Below are positions 1-11,335 of a stretch of DNA of 64,000 nucleotides, piece by piece. Location: the NCBI GenBank assembly GCA_014529385.2, contig CM043967.1:3376001-3440000 (forward strand), read 5' to 3'. Below the pieces are notes generated by a model. It did not search any database, was not told the DNA's origin, and saw only the letters and a program-made list of their open reading frames with translations. Position 1 is the stretch's first letter; each line of letters opens with the position of its first letter. A program made the position numbers and the translations under genes. The stretch comes from Adiantum capillus-veneris. Its lineage: Eukaryota > Streptophyta > Polypodiopsida > Polypodiales > Pteridaceae.

Positions 1-184
1 TAAAGCTAATGATCACTTGATCAAATAGTGTCATAAGTTTAAGGCCAAAGAGGCTAAGAAGAAAGAGGGTGGTTCCATTGCAAATGCTGGTTCCACCACA
101 AATGCAGCTATTGTTGACTCTTCTATGGAAGGAGATTGTGATGTTGATGTTGATGCAGAAAGGGTTTTTAGTGCAGAGTGTCAA
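1..184 (+). pseudogene. Ty1/copia gag C-terminal fragment, cut by window edge
   Basis: The plus strand, read from base 2, encodes KANDHLIK, a stop, then a lysine-rich stretch and an acidic GDCDVDVDAE stretch ending near FSAEC. The same order of motifs is found on the minus strand at about 38057-38205, inside the gag-to-protease junction of the complete copia element. The nucleotide match is close over most of the length, with a short extra lysine-rich stretch and an extra repeat of a Gly/Ser/Thr-rich stretch here. This copy keeps the His of the CCHC zinc knuckle (KANDH), whereas the complete element has Leu there. The fragment ends in unrelated sequence near base 185. It is a remnant with an in-frame stop and is not expected to make protein. 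Confidence 0.75.
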
Positions 185-1189
185 ATTACAACAAAAACTA
201 ACAACATAATATAGATTAAGTATTACGCTTCAAATTTTGAGTCACTATTGCAAAAAAAAAAATGGACAGCATCTCCTTTGTAATTTGGAGCACTTTTCGA
301 AGTCCAATCTAGTGTCATCTCATCTGAGACCCTCACATGAGGATTAAAGCTCTTTTGAAAAACCATTGGAATGATATCAAACTGACAAGAGCTTTGTATA
401 TATTTGCCAAAAAAGGAACATCAAAAAGTAGGTTATGGTTTTGCACTCACCAATGTATAGTTACCTTGATTGGGGTTGTAAATCCAACCTATCCCTTTCA
501 TTAGGCATTTGTCTACAATATACACTATCAACTATGTACCAAAAAAGTTTGTAAATCCATGTATTTATACATTAGCAAGAGTTACCAATATCCATGTGTC
601 AGCCATATGAAACACCATGTGAAGCAGTTAGCCACGCATATCTACTTGATCTTTTAATCTTGATCCAAGAAATTTCCTCCTCAAAAAGCTTTTAAATTTC
701 AATTCCCAAAAGAAAGTGCTATTTGTAGCTCAAAACCCATAAAAATTTGATCCGCAAGAATGTAAACTTCTATGTCAAAGAAAGAGATGAGTGTTCAGCT
801 TTAAAAACTAAGAAAATTTTAATTATAATTCCAAGGTGGTAATGTAAGAAAATTTCAACTATAATTCCAAGGTGCCATTACTAGCTTAGAGGGAGTACAA
901 CTTAGAGGGAGTACAACATCAGCAGTCAAAGCAAAGTCACTATTATATGTGCATCATGAGCAGAAGCAACCCAATGTTGTTAAGGAAGAGGCAAATACGA
1001 CCATTGCAGATCTTCTTCTAATGCAGACTATGCCAAGTGTAGGATACAAAACGAACATTTAATGGAGATGGCTAGTATGACCAGATGGTCATTTGTCATA
1101 CAAGAATGACATTGTAGCTTCTCTTGCCTCCTTCACCACCAGACCTCCAAACTTATTGTTGTTTGAAGAAGTAGCTACGAGCTTGTTAC
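185..1189. other. AT-rich stretch without a recognised gene
   Basis: No open frame of useful length is visible on either strand. Short runs near 890-920 repeat a phrase about 15 bases long (cttagagggagtacaac) twice in tandem. Around 980-1040 a plus-strand stretch reads like copia gag (EEANTTIADLLLMQT), so part of this interval is probably further copia debris, but this is too weak to delimit. Confidence 0.4.
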
Positions 1190-1590
1190 TCAAAGCAGGA
1201 GCATTCGAGATAGCAACACTCTTATTCTTTTGAGTATCCACGGATGCTTGTTCAATGTGCTATTGATCCCTCTTTTTTCTAGACTAGGTCTCTTGTAGTG
1301 ATATAGAGACAAGACCATCAAACTTCGCAATGAGGACTATCCTATATCACAAGTCTCGAAATTGGACGCAAATGTTTCATAAGCATTTGACAATGCATCA
1401 AGAACATTTTACACAAAAAAAGTTGTCAAGAATGGCGTCTCCAATAGTAGTTAATCTATCCTTGAGATCTTTTAACCCCGACAATACATCTAGATCATCT
1501 TACTCCTACATAGTCTTCGATTCTAACTCCTTATGCAAGTAAGCAATGTTTGCCTCAGTCCGTCTTGCATGCAAAGAAGCTATCCCATGC
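1190..1590 (-). pseudogene. Ty1/copia gag fragment, decayed
   Basis: Read on the minus strand, this stretch aligns by eye with the gag of the complete copia element at about 38340-38690. Shared landmarks in plus-strand text are a 'cttgttcaa' phrase at the left, 'gcatcaagaaca' in the middle, and 'atagtcttcgattctaactcc' against 'ataatcttcgattccaactct' at the right, where the intact copy encodes the KELESKI segment of gag. Frames are broken throughout. It is oriented opposite to the fragment at the start of the window, so the two are probably independent remnants or a rearranged one. Confidence 0.6.
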
Positions 1591-1824
1591 CTATTTTGCT
1601 AATTTTTTGAGTAAATGTGTGTAGTGAGAAAATCCATAATAAAGAAGAAAATCAATGGAAGCGTGTCCGCAACTCTAGCATCCAAATAACTCTAGCAAAA
1701 ATTTGCTAGAACCTTCACCATCATCCACAAACTGTGTATCCATGAACTAGTGTGGCTTTTTGAGATGGGTGCAACAAAGGAAATGGATACCCACGGTAAT
1801 AACTTTGTGTTGACAGTGATTAAG

Positions 1825-1847
1825 TTTTTTTTTTTTTTTTGTTTTTT

Positions 1848-1891
<44 letters not shown>
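1825..1891. repeat. Poly(T) tract followed by (GA)n microsatellite
   Basis: About 26 bases of nearly pure T run into about 40 bases of GA repeats. The tract marks the left limit of the recognisable Helitron coding remnant, which starts at about 1912 on the other side. Confidence 0.9.
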
Positions 1892-1892
<1 letters not shown>

Positions 1893-1911
1893 AGTATGTA
1901 CAAGCTGACAT

Positions 1912-3330
1912 TCAAAATAATATGTTATTGACTGTAAATGCACTGGATTGATTGATTGATTGGTGGCCAGGGTGGTAATCGGTGAATCGTACTAGCCGGT
2001 GGTTTTCTAGAATAGAGTTGTTATAGGCATCGTACATCTGGCTCTTCTTAGATTCTGTGGTGCTCTTCTCGATCTTAAAAATTTTGTGGTACATGCAGAA
2101 CGTGTATTGCTCCAGCTGCTGCAGTGGCCTTGCACAATACAAGTCGATTGGATGCATGACGATCATTTGGCTCTGTGAAAGCAATCTTTGTCTTACCGAA
2201 GGTGGCAATGAGTCGATATAAGTTCCCCAGCTTTGCTTCTTGTGATGATCGAAATTTGCAGGCAATTATGCGAATTATGCTTCAATTATGCAACGCTTGA
2301 CTTTGTCTAATCCATTCAAGCCAAGCCTCACCGCATTCTCCTTTGATAGGTTAAGTGGACCCAGTGGCTCTGTCTTCATTGCGTACTTTACCAGGTAGTG
2401 AGATATAGATGATTTGGTCACACGTTGGATGTTCATGTGCACTCTCCACAACAGCAAGATTATTGGGTGGTAGGGAACTATGTTATGGTGCTCATCTATG
2501 GGCCGATAGTACAACCATCTTGATGTTTATGGGTCCATTACGGGCTTGGTTGATAGTTGAGGGCCGAATGGAAAGCTGTATTTGCATGCAGATTGTTGGT
2601 CCATTACCTTGCAGGTGGACTTGCATTTGTGGATTTGTTTTCTTATCTCACGAGATGATGTAAATGCTTTGAAAAATTCAAAGGAGGCTACTCTGGGTCA
2701 GGTATGTACGCTGCTATTTCATTTGCTATCGATTCAATGTCGGCTCAGAAAACCCACAAAATCAGATGTGCATGTCGCGATCCTCGGTTTTGTATCTCGT
2801 ACCTTAAAAGGTGATGCTCTATTTCCCCAGGACTTTGCTTCCCCTAAAATGTGGTTGTTCAAGAAGTTGTGTAGGCGCTTGTGGAACAGGACAATCTTTC
2901 CATGTGTAGCTTCCATTGAATGAATAAGCGATACTCTTGATTACTACTACTTTGTTTCACCTGCTATCTGTGACTTCGTCTACCGTAAATGCTAGGAATA
3001 GATCTGGTAGGCTCCACATGTCAACCATTGCGATGATCTTTGAGGTTCTTTCGATGCCATGATGGAGTGTCGGGCATTGTCGACGGGAGCTTGTATCTTA
3101 TAATTCCTCTTATTGCATCTTGGTTGGATGCATTCTTGTGCCTCCTCTTATACGCATCTATGTCGTGCTGTAACATCGTCGTGTTCGTAGAATTGGATAT
3201 CATGATTGCTCTCTTGAGTTGGTACATGATGAGTAGGTATGGCTTGTACAAGGTGCACACGGAGAAAAGCATGCTGATCTTCATCCTGATGTAGTCATTG
3301 AATTGGGTATCCTTCGTAGTTTCCACGTCC
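1912..3330 (-). pseudogene. Helitron Rep (HUH endonuclease) domain remnant
   Basis: In Helitrons this domain nicks and rejoins DNA at the element ends by rolling-circle replication. Here the segments before and after the catalytic region are readable: DTQFNDYIRMKISMLFS, NASNQDAIRGIIRYKLPST, IHKC, the VPYHP/LLLW segment and FTDYHPG. At the place where the two-His motif should lie (about 2734-2780) the translation is corrupted and no HxH pair is visible. Two in-frame TAA codons lie close together near 2265-2276. The piece is a fossil without visible catalytic capacity. Confidence 0.65.
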
Positions 3331-3692
3331 GAATGGGAACAAAAAAGGGAACACGGCTTTTTCTATTGTCACGTCTTTGGCCTCTGAGTGGCTAGTAGGC
3401 ATTCCATTGTACCTGAAGATTGCCGTACGCCCAATGGCCTGAGCCCTTACGAAGCTTTAATAAGCCAAATTCATTAGAGTCTGTTGTAGTATAGGCCCTT
3501 CTTCTTGAGGTGGTGTACGTGCTTTCAAGAATGTTCATCTCACATTACGCTTCTGCTTCCTCCATCAATGCGAATGGCTCCGTTTTTGAGTGGCTTGTTA
3601 TGATTGAAGTAACAGCATCTAGTGTCAGCACACACAAAGTAGTTTTTTTGTGGGGTTGCTTTGCCACAGTCTTATACATCTTGATAACTGGA

Positions 3693-4367
3693 TTATGGAG
3701 TAAGTGATAGGCTAAAATGTTTGATAAGCATGAGGATGTGAGCTGCTTTGACAGATGCTATAGATCTGCCTCTTTTGTCCAACAAATCAAGCAAGGATCT
3801 TTTTTTTTCAAGTAGGCCAGATGCTACAGCGTTCGCAGAGCTTATGAAGTTTAAAGAAATGTCAATTATACTGAGGAGTTGAGAGTGAAGCTCGTTGGAT
3901 TCTAAGATACGCCGGACATAGTCTGGTGGCAATACTACTACGCTTTTGGTTCTGATGTCTCTATCACAGCTTGAGCAACATGACCAATGTATGGATACTC
4001 CTTCCTTCTCGACAACATTTAGAAATGTCATGCTAGCTAGACTAACACGGGTATTGTCTAGTTTTTTCTTTTCGAGGCGAGTTTTTGAGAATGTCAAAGT
4101 TCCGCAGCTAGCACAAACCCTAATGTTTTTGGTTGCAACGATACACTGATCTTGCCAATGTCGTGATAGAATGTCGATTCCAGACCACGAACATGCAGCT
4201 GCCCTTAGACTCTCTTTCCTCTTTTTTCTTGTTCGTTGTTTTGCTATTTGCCTCTTTCTTTTTTGAGTGAGTTTGTCCATCACCATGTTTGGGATCTGAA
4301 AGCATCCATTACAATACGAAACTTCGTGTTCATTCGAGTTTTTCAATTGTGGTTTGGTAGCGTACAA
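3693..4367 (-). pseudogene. Helitron Rep N-terminal Cys-rich region
   Basis: This is the longest open piece of the Helitron remnant (224 codons, opening on a non-ATG codon; the first ATG lies about 28 codons in). It contains a basic stretch (KRKRQIAKQRTRKKRKE), then CASCG and CCSSCD cysteine pairs separated by about 40 residues, consistent with the zinc-binding region found upstream of the Rep catalytic domain in Helitron proteins. Family assignment rests mainly on the unmistakable Helitron segments that follow it on the same strand. The frame ends at a stop, and the next recognisable segment (3326-3021) is in another frame. Confidence 0.5.
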
Positions 4368-4918
4368 TAAGTTAGGTTGAATTTATAATAAGGTGGAATA
4401 ACCTATTAGAAATGATGCAAGAAATGCAGTACGTGCTCGCATGCCAGTGCTTTGAAAAAAAAGAAAAAACCATACGTAAGTATGGCGGGGAGGTGGCATG
4501 TCCTCACCCAAGTTTTACAAACCATAGAGAACGTGCCATTCCCCGGTCACCTTTTTTCACCTCCAATGTTGGAGGGACACCAATGCTTCTCCTCCAGTGT
4601 TCGAGGGATACCTTTCCATCTTTTGTAATTTTCATATTTATATGTGTTACATTAGTATTTCTATAAAATACATAGCATCCATAATGCCATTTCAATTTTA
4701 TGTTCATCAGTCTCTACATTTATCACTCGGTTGTTCTTGTTTCTTGGACGGGGGATGGAGCAGCTCTGATCACATTTTTATGAGGCTTGGGTGTGTGAGC
4801 AGATGTTATAGTATATCTTGTTATCAAATCCAAAAAACTACCACTGACAGAAAACTATCAGGACATTTTGATCATTTGAAATTTGTATATTTATGCTTGT
4901 TACATTCATCTACGATCC
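4368..4918. other. No gene seen
   Basis: This interval joins the Helitron remnant to the first microsatellite cluster. Open frames here are short and have no recognisable motif or codon pattern. Confidence 0.5.
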
Positions 4919-4972
4919 CCCCCCTCTCTCTCACACTCACACTCACACACAAACACAAACACAAACATACAA
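4919..4972. repeat. Compound (TC)n(AC)n microsatellite, imperfect
   Basis: A short C run leads into TC repeats, then AC repeats with interspersed CAAACA units. It has the same TC-then-AC polarity as the larger tracts at 5.5, 6.0, 6.2, 31.4 and 62.7 kb. Confidence 0.85.
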
Positions 4973-5146
4973 CCGCATGCTTGCTTGCACACATCATGCT
5001 CGCACCCGCCCGCCAAGATCCCGCGTGTGTCAACTCAACCTGTCCATCATCTTGCTCACCTTGTCTGTATCTTTAAATGTTTTCTTTCTGTCAAGGTGGT
5101 TATGGTTGACCCTTATAAGCCACCAACAAGGGCTTGCATGAGCTCC

Positions 5147-5356
5147 CATGAAGGAGAGAGAGAGGCTTTCCTCCATCATACACCACAACCTAAAGCTGGA
5201 TGGACTCGGAAGGCGTCTGATGCCGCCGAGGCAGGAGCCCTCTTCAATTGTAGCGGCCATGTAGACATCTACATCGACACTCATGAAGGAGAGACAGAGG
5301 CTTTCCTCCATCACACATCACAATCTACAGTTGGATGGACTCGGAAGGTGTCCTAG
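5147..5356. repeat. Tandem duplication, 135-bp period
   Basis: The phrase catgaaggagag...gctttcctccatca...ggatggactcggaagg occurs at 5147 and again at 5282. The first unit is complete and the second runs to about 5356. Differences are scattered point changes. No protein is recognised. Confidence 0.8.
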
Positions 5357-5545
5357 TTGTTTTGGGCTACGCAGGAGCCTCTTTGCAGCAAATTTTCAGC
5401 CACCTTCTGAGGGCTCTTTCCTCGACCATTGAGGGCTATTTTGGTTCAACATATAGGGTTTTTTTTTCATCTTGAGATCAGCAACCCCTTTGTGGGTGCT
5501 TTCAAACTTGGGTGCTTTCAAAAGTTTGAAAGCACGTCTGATCCC

Positions 5546-5656
<111 letters not shown>

Positions 5657-5974
5657 AAACACAAACAAACAGTTGCATGCTCGCTCGCTATTACTTCACC
5701 TGAACAAAGCGCATTAGCAATTCACCTGGGTGTTCATGTCAGTATGGGTGAGCAAAGTGAAGAGCAAGATGGGGAGGAGAATGACCTCTCTGTGTCCAGC
5801 AGGCGCTCAAGAAAGAAGAGGATTCTGTGAAGGTTTTGTACATATTACTAGTTATATCTCAGGAGCAGCAAGTTTCTCCTTGCTGCTTCGACTTGTGGAT
5901 GTGATGTTACCAGTCCATATGGGAAGTTGGTTTTCCAGGAGGGGATACTGATATTGGGTTGCTCTTGATGAGCT

Positions 5975-5978
<4 letters not shown>

Positions 5979-6057
<79 letters not shown>
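5979..6057. repeat. Compound (TC)n(AC)n microsatellite
   Basis: TC repeats of about 45 bases directly followed by AC repeats of about 30 bases. Confidence 0.95.
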
Positions 6058-6058
<1 letters not shown>

Positions 6059-6229
6059 AATCGTTTCAATGCATAGCTATACACCCATCCCTCTATGGCT
6101 AACTAATTTAATTCTTACTTGGTGAATATGCAAATTCTGCTCCATCAGTTTTCACTACAAAAGATAAAATAGAAAATTACACGCGGCCACGACTGACATG
6201 TAGACCGCCTGGCACAGAATTGTCATCTA

Positions 6230-7080
<851 letters not shown>

Positions 7081-7101
7081 GCAATCATTGCCAATGATTG
7101 C
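7081..7101. repeat. 21-base near-perfect palindrome
   Basis: gcaatcattg and its reverse complement are separated by one base, flanked by further matching bases (gtgcaag / caaggcac partly paired). It lies 115 bp before the larger hairpin and may belong to the same unit. Confidence 0.8.
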
Positions 7102-7215
7102 AAGGCACCTCACCATACATAATCGCTCCTTGACAGCGTGTGCGACTGTACCTGCTCGTAGTTGTGTTAGTCAGAGACCAATTTTGTGGCCCCTCTCCCC
7201 TGGACGCTTGACGGG

Positions 7216-7335
7216 AGGGAATGGTCCTCAATCGACCATTCCCATAATCTGTGCTCCCACCATGGCTCCCGGCTCCCGCCGGTCGCCATGTGGTCGCACA
7301 GATTATGGGGAATGGTCGATTGAGGACCATTCCCT
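7216..7335. repeat. Inverted repeat, 39/40-bp arms with nested palindromes
   Basis: The left arm (7216-7254) and right arm (7296-7335) are reverse complements except for one extra G in the right arm. They enclose a GC-rich 41-bp loop. Each arm contains its own smaller inverted repeat (ggaatggtc, 7-base spacer, gaccattcc). A transcript would form a long hairpin, and DNA could form a cruciform. It could be the core of a small non-autonomous transposon, but no target duplication was identified. Confidence 0.85.
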
Positions 7336-8757
7336 ACCCCATAACTTTCACAGATAGCTATGCCTCATGAGTGGTCATGCGAGAAACAAAGGAAGCTCTT
7401 GCAACTTGATGAAGCAGATTTAAAGAGAGGATCAAAAAAGCTGCCGTAAATTTTGAGAAGTCGTATCTACAACGCAATCGCTCCAGCCTCCCGTGCTCAC
7501 TGTGTCTGTCTTGGCCAACATGGCACACCTCCACCTGCCGGTCAACAGCCGAGAAATCTACTTCGTGTGACCAACATACGGCATGGTTGCCGTTAGTTAC
7601 CCATTACTAAGGCTCGTGGGACCATGCTCTTAGGCACAAACTTTTCGTGCCCATATGCTGAGTAAGATCTTGCAGTTTGCATAAATCTTAGTCCTTGCGC
7701 GTTCCTTTCCCCACCCATCTCCTTTGCGTTAGCTCGCCACCCATCTTCTCTGCGTTGGGGCGAGGGAGAGAAGAAGACTGCTCTATTAAGCTATTTTAAG
7801 CTGCTACTCTTCTATTTCTGGCTGCAGAGCAGAACGAGTAGTGCTCAAACCTTACGGTATAAACCTTTTTTTTTTTTTTTTAATAGCAAAACTCACAATT
7901 GTGAGTGGATTATATTGAGCTGCCCAAAAAATTACAAGGTTATGTCATGCTCATGCTCATGTTAAGCCAGGACAACATCCAAGGATCAAAATTACAACGG
8001 CTATCAGGGCAGCCACCCCTACCACCCCGCCTCCACATCCTTGATACACAAAGCCCATGCTCTTGTCATTCTGAGATCTTTTGGCAATCTTGACGGTATA
8101 AACCTTAATCAAGCTCGTTCACTGAACGATCTTTTAAATTTGGGGGGTCCTACGCTCCTCCACATTCAATTCAATGGGATTACTCTTGTCCATAGAAAGA
8201 CCTTTCGATAGCTCCATATTGGAGAAGGCTTCTCAACAGCTTCTTCTCAGGGATCCCACAAAGGTAGGGCACAAAGTTCCCAAAAAGACCCCACAAGTAT
8301 TGTAGGTTGGAGATAATGATTTTAGATAAAATTTGACGGCACTTGTAACACCAAGCATGCAAACTGCAGTTTCCTTGCAATAGAAGGCTGATCATACAAT
8401 TCAAAGCCAAGGAGTAATGATTTTGACTGATTATTTCATTTGTGCAACGATACATGCAATTTGATTGTACAACCTCAAATTATAGCTTGAGTGGACAACC
8501 TCAAAATGAGGTAAAATAAATTGAAAAATCCCATGACTGGGAAACATTTAATGAATACAATTAAGACCTGAAAAGCTTTACAAAGTATACAGGGTTTAAT
8601 GGTTGAATACAGAGGAAAGGTAGGCCAACCTGATAGGTACAATCTAAACATATTACAGTCATTCCTAGTTGGTCCAAATCAAACAAGATTCTTTACAAGC
8701 AGAGCCACCATCAAAATTTTCAATGTTGCTGAACCTCACACCACCACATATTTTCAA
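7336..8757. other. No gene seen
   Basis: This lies downstream (3') of the minus-strand PI4K gene. It contains a poly(T) tract at 7867-7881 and short open frames without recognisable features. Confidence 0.5.
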
Positions 8758-9240
8758 TGACAGTGCATTTAGAGTGCACACCACAAGCGTTCAATGCAAA
8801 GGAAGCTGTCAGTATCCCACAACGTCAGTGCCCCCAGATGCAAAATTCTCTTGCATAATCTGCTCAAAAACAATCCATTGAAGGGTGAACCTGATGCCAC
8901 CGCAGGCTTTCACTGGAATTGCATTTAGAATGCCCTCACAAGCTTTCAACGAATATGAAAGAAACTCCAAGTCTTTGCTGGTTGCCAACAGGCTCTGTGC
9001 ACCTAGATGCGAAACCAGTCCATGAAACATGCCCAACCTGACACCAGCACAGGCTTTCAATTGAAATTGCATTTAGAATGCCCCCCACAAGCTTTCATCG
9101 AAAATGAATTTGCCGGAAAGCTGGGAGAGAAACTCCAAGTCTTTGCCGGTAGCCAACAGGCTCAGTGCACTGAGATGTGAAATCCTGTTGCAAAATCCGC
9201 TCTAAGCAATCCATGAAACATGCCCACTCCTGTTCACTCA
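8758..9240. repeat. Degenerate tandem repeats, about 150 bp, of the PI4K gene 3' end
   Basis: The phrase tgcatttaga(a/g)tgc...ccacaagc(t/g)ttca begins near 8762, 8920 and 9069. A second shared phrase, gaaactccaagtctttgc(c/t)ggt(a/t)gccaacaggctc, occurs at about 9130 (within the coding end of the kinase) and at about 8963. 'caatccatgaaacatgccca' occurs twice, at about 9018 and 9209. The last coding stretch and 3' flank of the kinase have therefore been duplicated at least twice, downstream of the stop codon. Confidence 0.75.
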
Positions 9241-11314
9241 TGTCTTCAAAGGAGAAGGCTGCCACACTTCCAGCTGTATTGACCTTCCCATGTGTTTCAG
9301 AAGCTGACACAGCAAATGCTCCCTGGTCTCGCAGAAAACTTGACCTTGGCTTACGGTCACTTAAGCTTGCACTTTTGAAAGACATTGCTTTAACTCGAGG
9401 CCAAGCATTCATGCTTTCAGCTGTCTGACTGGCTCCATCCTTCACATGACAGGTGTTCTCAGGACTGTGCCATAGATGGGCTACTCTCAACATTGACCTC
9501 CCAGAAGAGCTCAAGGTTGACACAGCCCTTGACAATACTTGCCCACCATTATTTGTGCAGCTGTTTCTCTGCTTAGTAGGAAGGCTGAGAAAGTCCTCTC
9601 TCTCTGATGATGGGGCTTCACAAGGTAGATAGGCTTCCAAACATGGGCCCGTACAACAGCCTAAAGATGAAAAATCTTTGATAGGCGTAACCATTCTGTC
9701 AGGGAAGGTGCCATGCTCCAAATGAGCAGACAGGCCACTTAATGCCATAGACTTCAACTCTTGAGCAAGGAAGGGCAACTGTAAATCTGGAGGTTTAGAA
9801 AGGCCTGCTGGATGCAGTCCTGAATAATCACTTAGCGTGTAGGACGATCTTCTTGGCGTAGTGTCTTCACAAAGCTCGTCATCTTCTTCAAACTTGAATT
9901 GTTCTTGGACATCATCACCTTCCATTGAATTGTCAGAAAAGAAATTATCATCCTCTAGCAATAGACTGTGAAGTTCACTTTCATCTTCTTGTCTGGCTTG
10001 CAGACAAAACAATTCCAGTTGACTGATTTCTTCAAGTCCATCCCTGCTCATAAGGGCACCAATTTCTGCAAGACAGAAACCTGCTGCAGCTGCTATCTGC
10101 AAAAAGGTTGTAGACAAAATCAGCACCCTTAAACAAGCTACTCACAACATTGGTAATTCTTCCAGAAGCATCTCTGCATCTTTCTTTGCATCCAGTTGTC
10201 GAATGTAATCTAGCTCATCATCTGAAAATGCCACTGATGATTGAGGCCAATGCAGCCACTCAAAGTAAGGATCTTCCAAAGATTCTGGCAGACAAAGACC
10301 ATGATCAATTGGTATCAACTCGAGGTTATTATTCACATGCATGCGACTACTTCCCCAAGTCCCAGGCACGTCCACCTTTTTAACAAGAATGTTTCCTGCA
10401 TGCCTGTCCGTGTTGAGGATTCGAACATCAAGAATACCGATTCTATGAACCGCAGCTACTGAAAAGCCTGAACACCCTCGATCACTAGCATCGAAATCAT
10501 GACATACAAACTGCTGGCAGGATGCTAGTTTTGTCACAGAAGGAGAATGTTTGACGAGGGCAGAGGTGGTGCTGTTGACGTGAAACACATGGTGAGTTAT
10601 CTTCACCAACACTGTGGGTGGCACCTTTGCAAAATTTTCATGATCTAGAAGGTAAGCAGCTACTTCCCGTACCCCAGTCTCTCCAACCCGAATGCCTTTT
10701 TTCAATCCATGTTGCCCCAACACCCTTCCTATATAGCCCTTGGGGTTGTTAGGGGCCAAAGGCTCCTCATCTGTAGGCTTGACAATGGCAATATTTTCTC
10801 CTTTGCTGTTCCTGAAGTAATAGGCACCCCCAAGTCCTCCACTTATCAGGACAGGTTCTACTCCAGATTGAACTGCTTTTGCTATTTCTTTGACAATGAC
10901 TCTCATCTTCGAACAGCAAAGTGAACCTCCGACTATTTCAATGACGTGACTTGAATCTGCCTCTGCTTGAAATGCTGACGTGGGAGACAGGCAAGGAGAT
11001 GAAAGACTTCGCTGGACGGTCCTTGTCAACAATAATGGAGTATCCTTCTTCAGCTTGTTAAGATCATTTGTCAGGATCAAATCACCACAGCTAAGGGCAG
11101 CTTGATCCATTGGAGCATGGAGTAATGCCTGCAATCTTTTCTTGACAGCTTGAACACTGTCAGCCCGATCGAGTTCTATTCCATAGACATTTCCAGTATC
11201 AGTCTGGACAAGTATCTTTCTTCTCCCAACCGGTCTTGTGAGATTGTCTCGGTTTCCTTGGCTGATGGGCATGGGACTTTGAGATCTGACAGTAGGCTCC
11301 ACACATGGTGGCAT
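9095..11314 (-). CDS. Gamma-type phosphatidylinositol 4-kinase with ubiquitin-like domain, interrupted by an in-frame TGA
   Basis: The family (type II PI4K fold, plant PI4K gamma) has a PI3/4-kinase-like catalytic domain after one or two ubiquitin-like domains; some members phosphorylate proteins. Counting from ATG at 11314, a ubiquitin-like domain spans about residues 31-100. The kinase domain starts near 155, with GGLGGAYYF (nucleotide loop), IAIVKPTDEE (lysine), LNTDRHAGN (about 300-308, catalytic loop) and LIPIDHGLCLPE (about 333-344, metal-binding DHG). At codon 391 a TGA (10142-10144) follows ELPML. The frame then continues unchanged with LRVLILSTTFLQ and GFCLAEIGALMSRD, which is the conserved end of the kinase domain, and on to a normal stop at 9095. 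The whole gene is one exon, usual for this family in many plants. The frame opens upstream on GTG behind an in-frame TGA; a good 3' splice site (ctgttacag) at 11336 suggests a spliced 5' leader. It is either a recent pseudogene, a readthrough gene or a sequence error. Confidence 0.88.
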
Positions 11315-11335
11315 TTCTTGATCTGCCCCCACCTC

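Larger units (their letters stand above)
1912..4367 (-). mobile_element. Helitron Rep/helicase-like element, decayed fragment
   Basis: Minus-strand translations in several frames give, in order, a Cys-rich N-terminal region (4367-3693), a region ending in the KLPSTMPDTPSWHRKNLKD stretch (3326-3021), a remnant of the rolling-circle endonuclease region (2916-2734), an IHKC...CKYSFPFGPQ segment (about 2650-2550), the IVPYHPIILLLWRVHMNIQR segment (2514-2275) and a FTDYHPG segment (2265-1912). This order is that of the Helitron-like N domain of Rep-helicase proteins. The helicase (Pif1-like) half is missing, and no 5'-TC or CTRR-3' ends could be fixed, so the boundaries are coding limits only. Stops and frameshifts are frequent. 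Confidence 0.75.

Noticed and set aside
7905-8093. Small ORF of 62 codons
   Set aside because: No recognisable motif and no supporting context; length is within chance expectation.
10094-10142. A 49-bp intron (GTGAGT...TTGCAG) removing the TGA in the PI4K gene
   Set aside because: The splice-like ends look good, but the piece is too short for a plant intron. It encodes conserved kinase residues (LRVLILSTTFLQ), and splicing would create a TAG in the joined frame.
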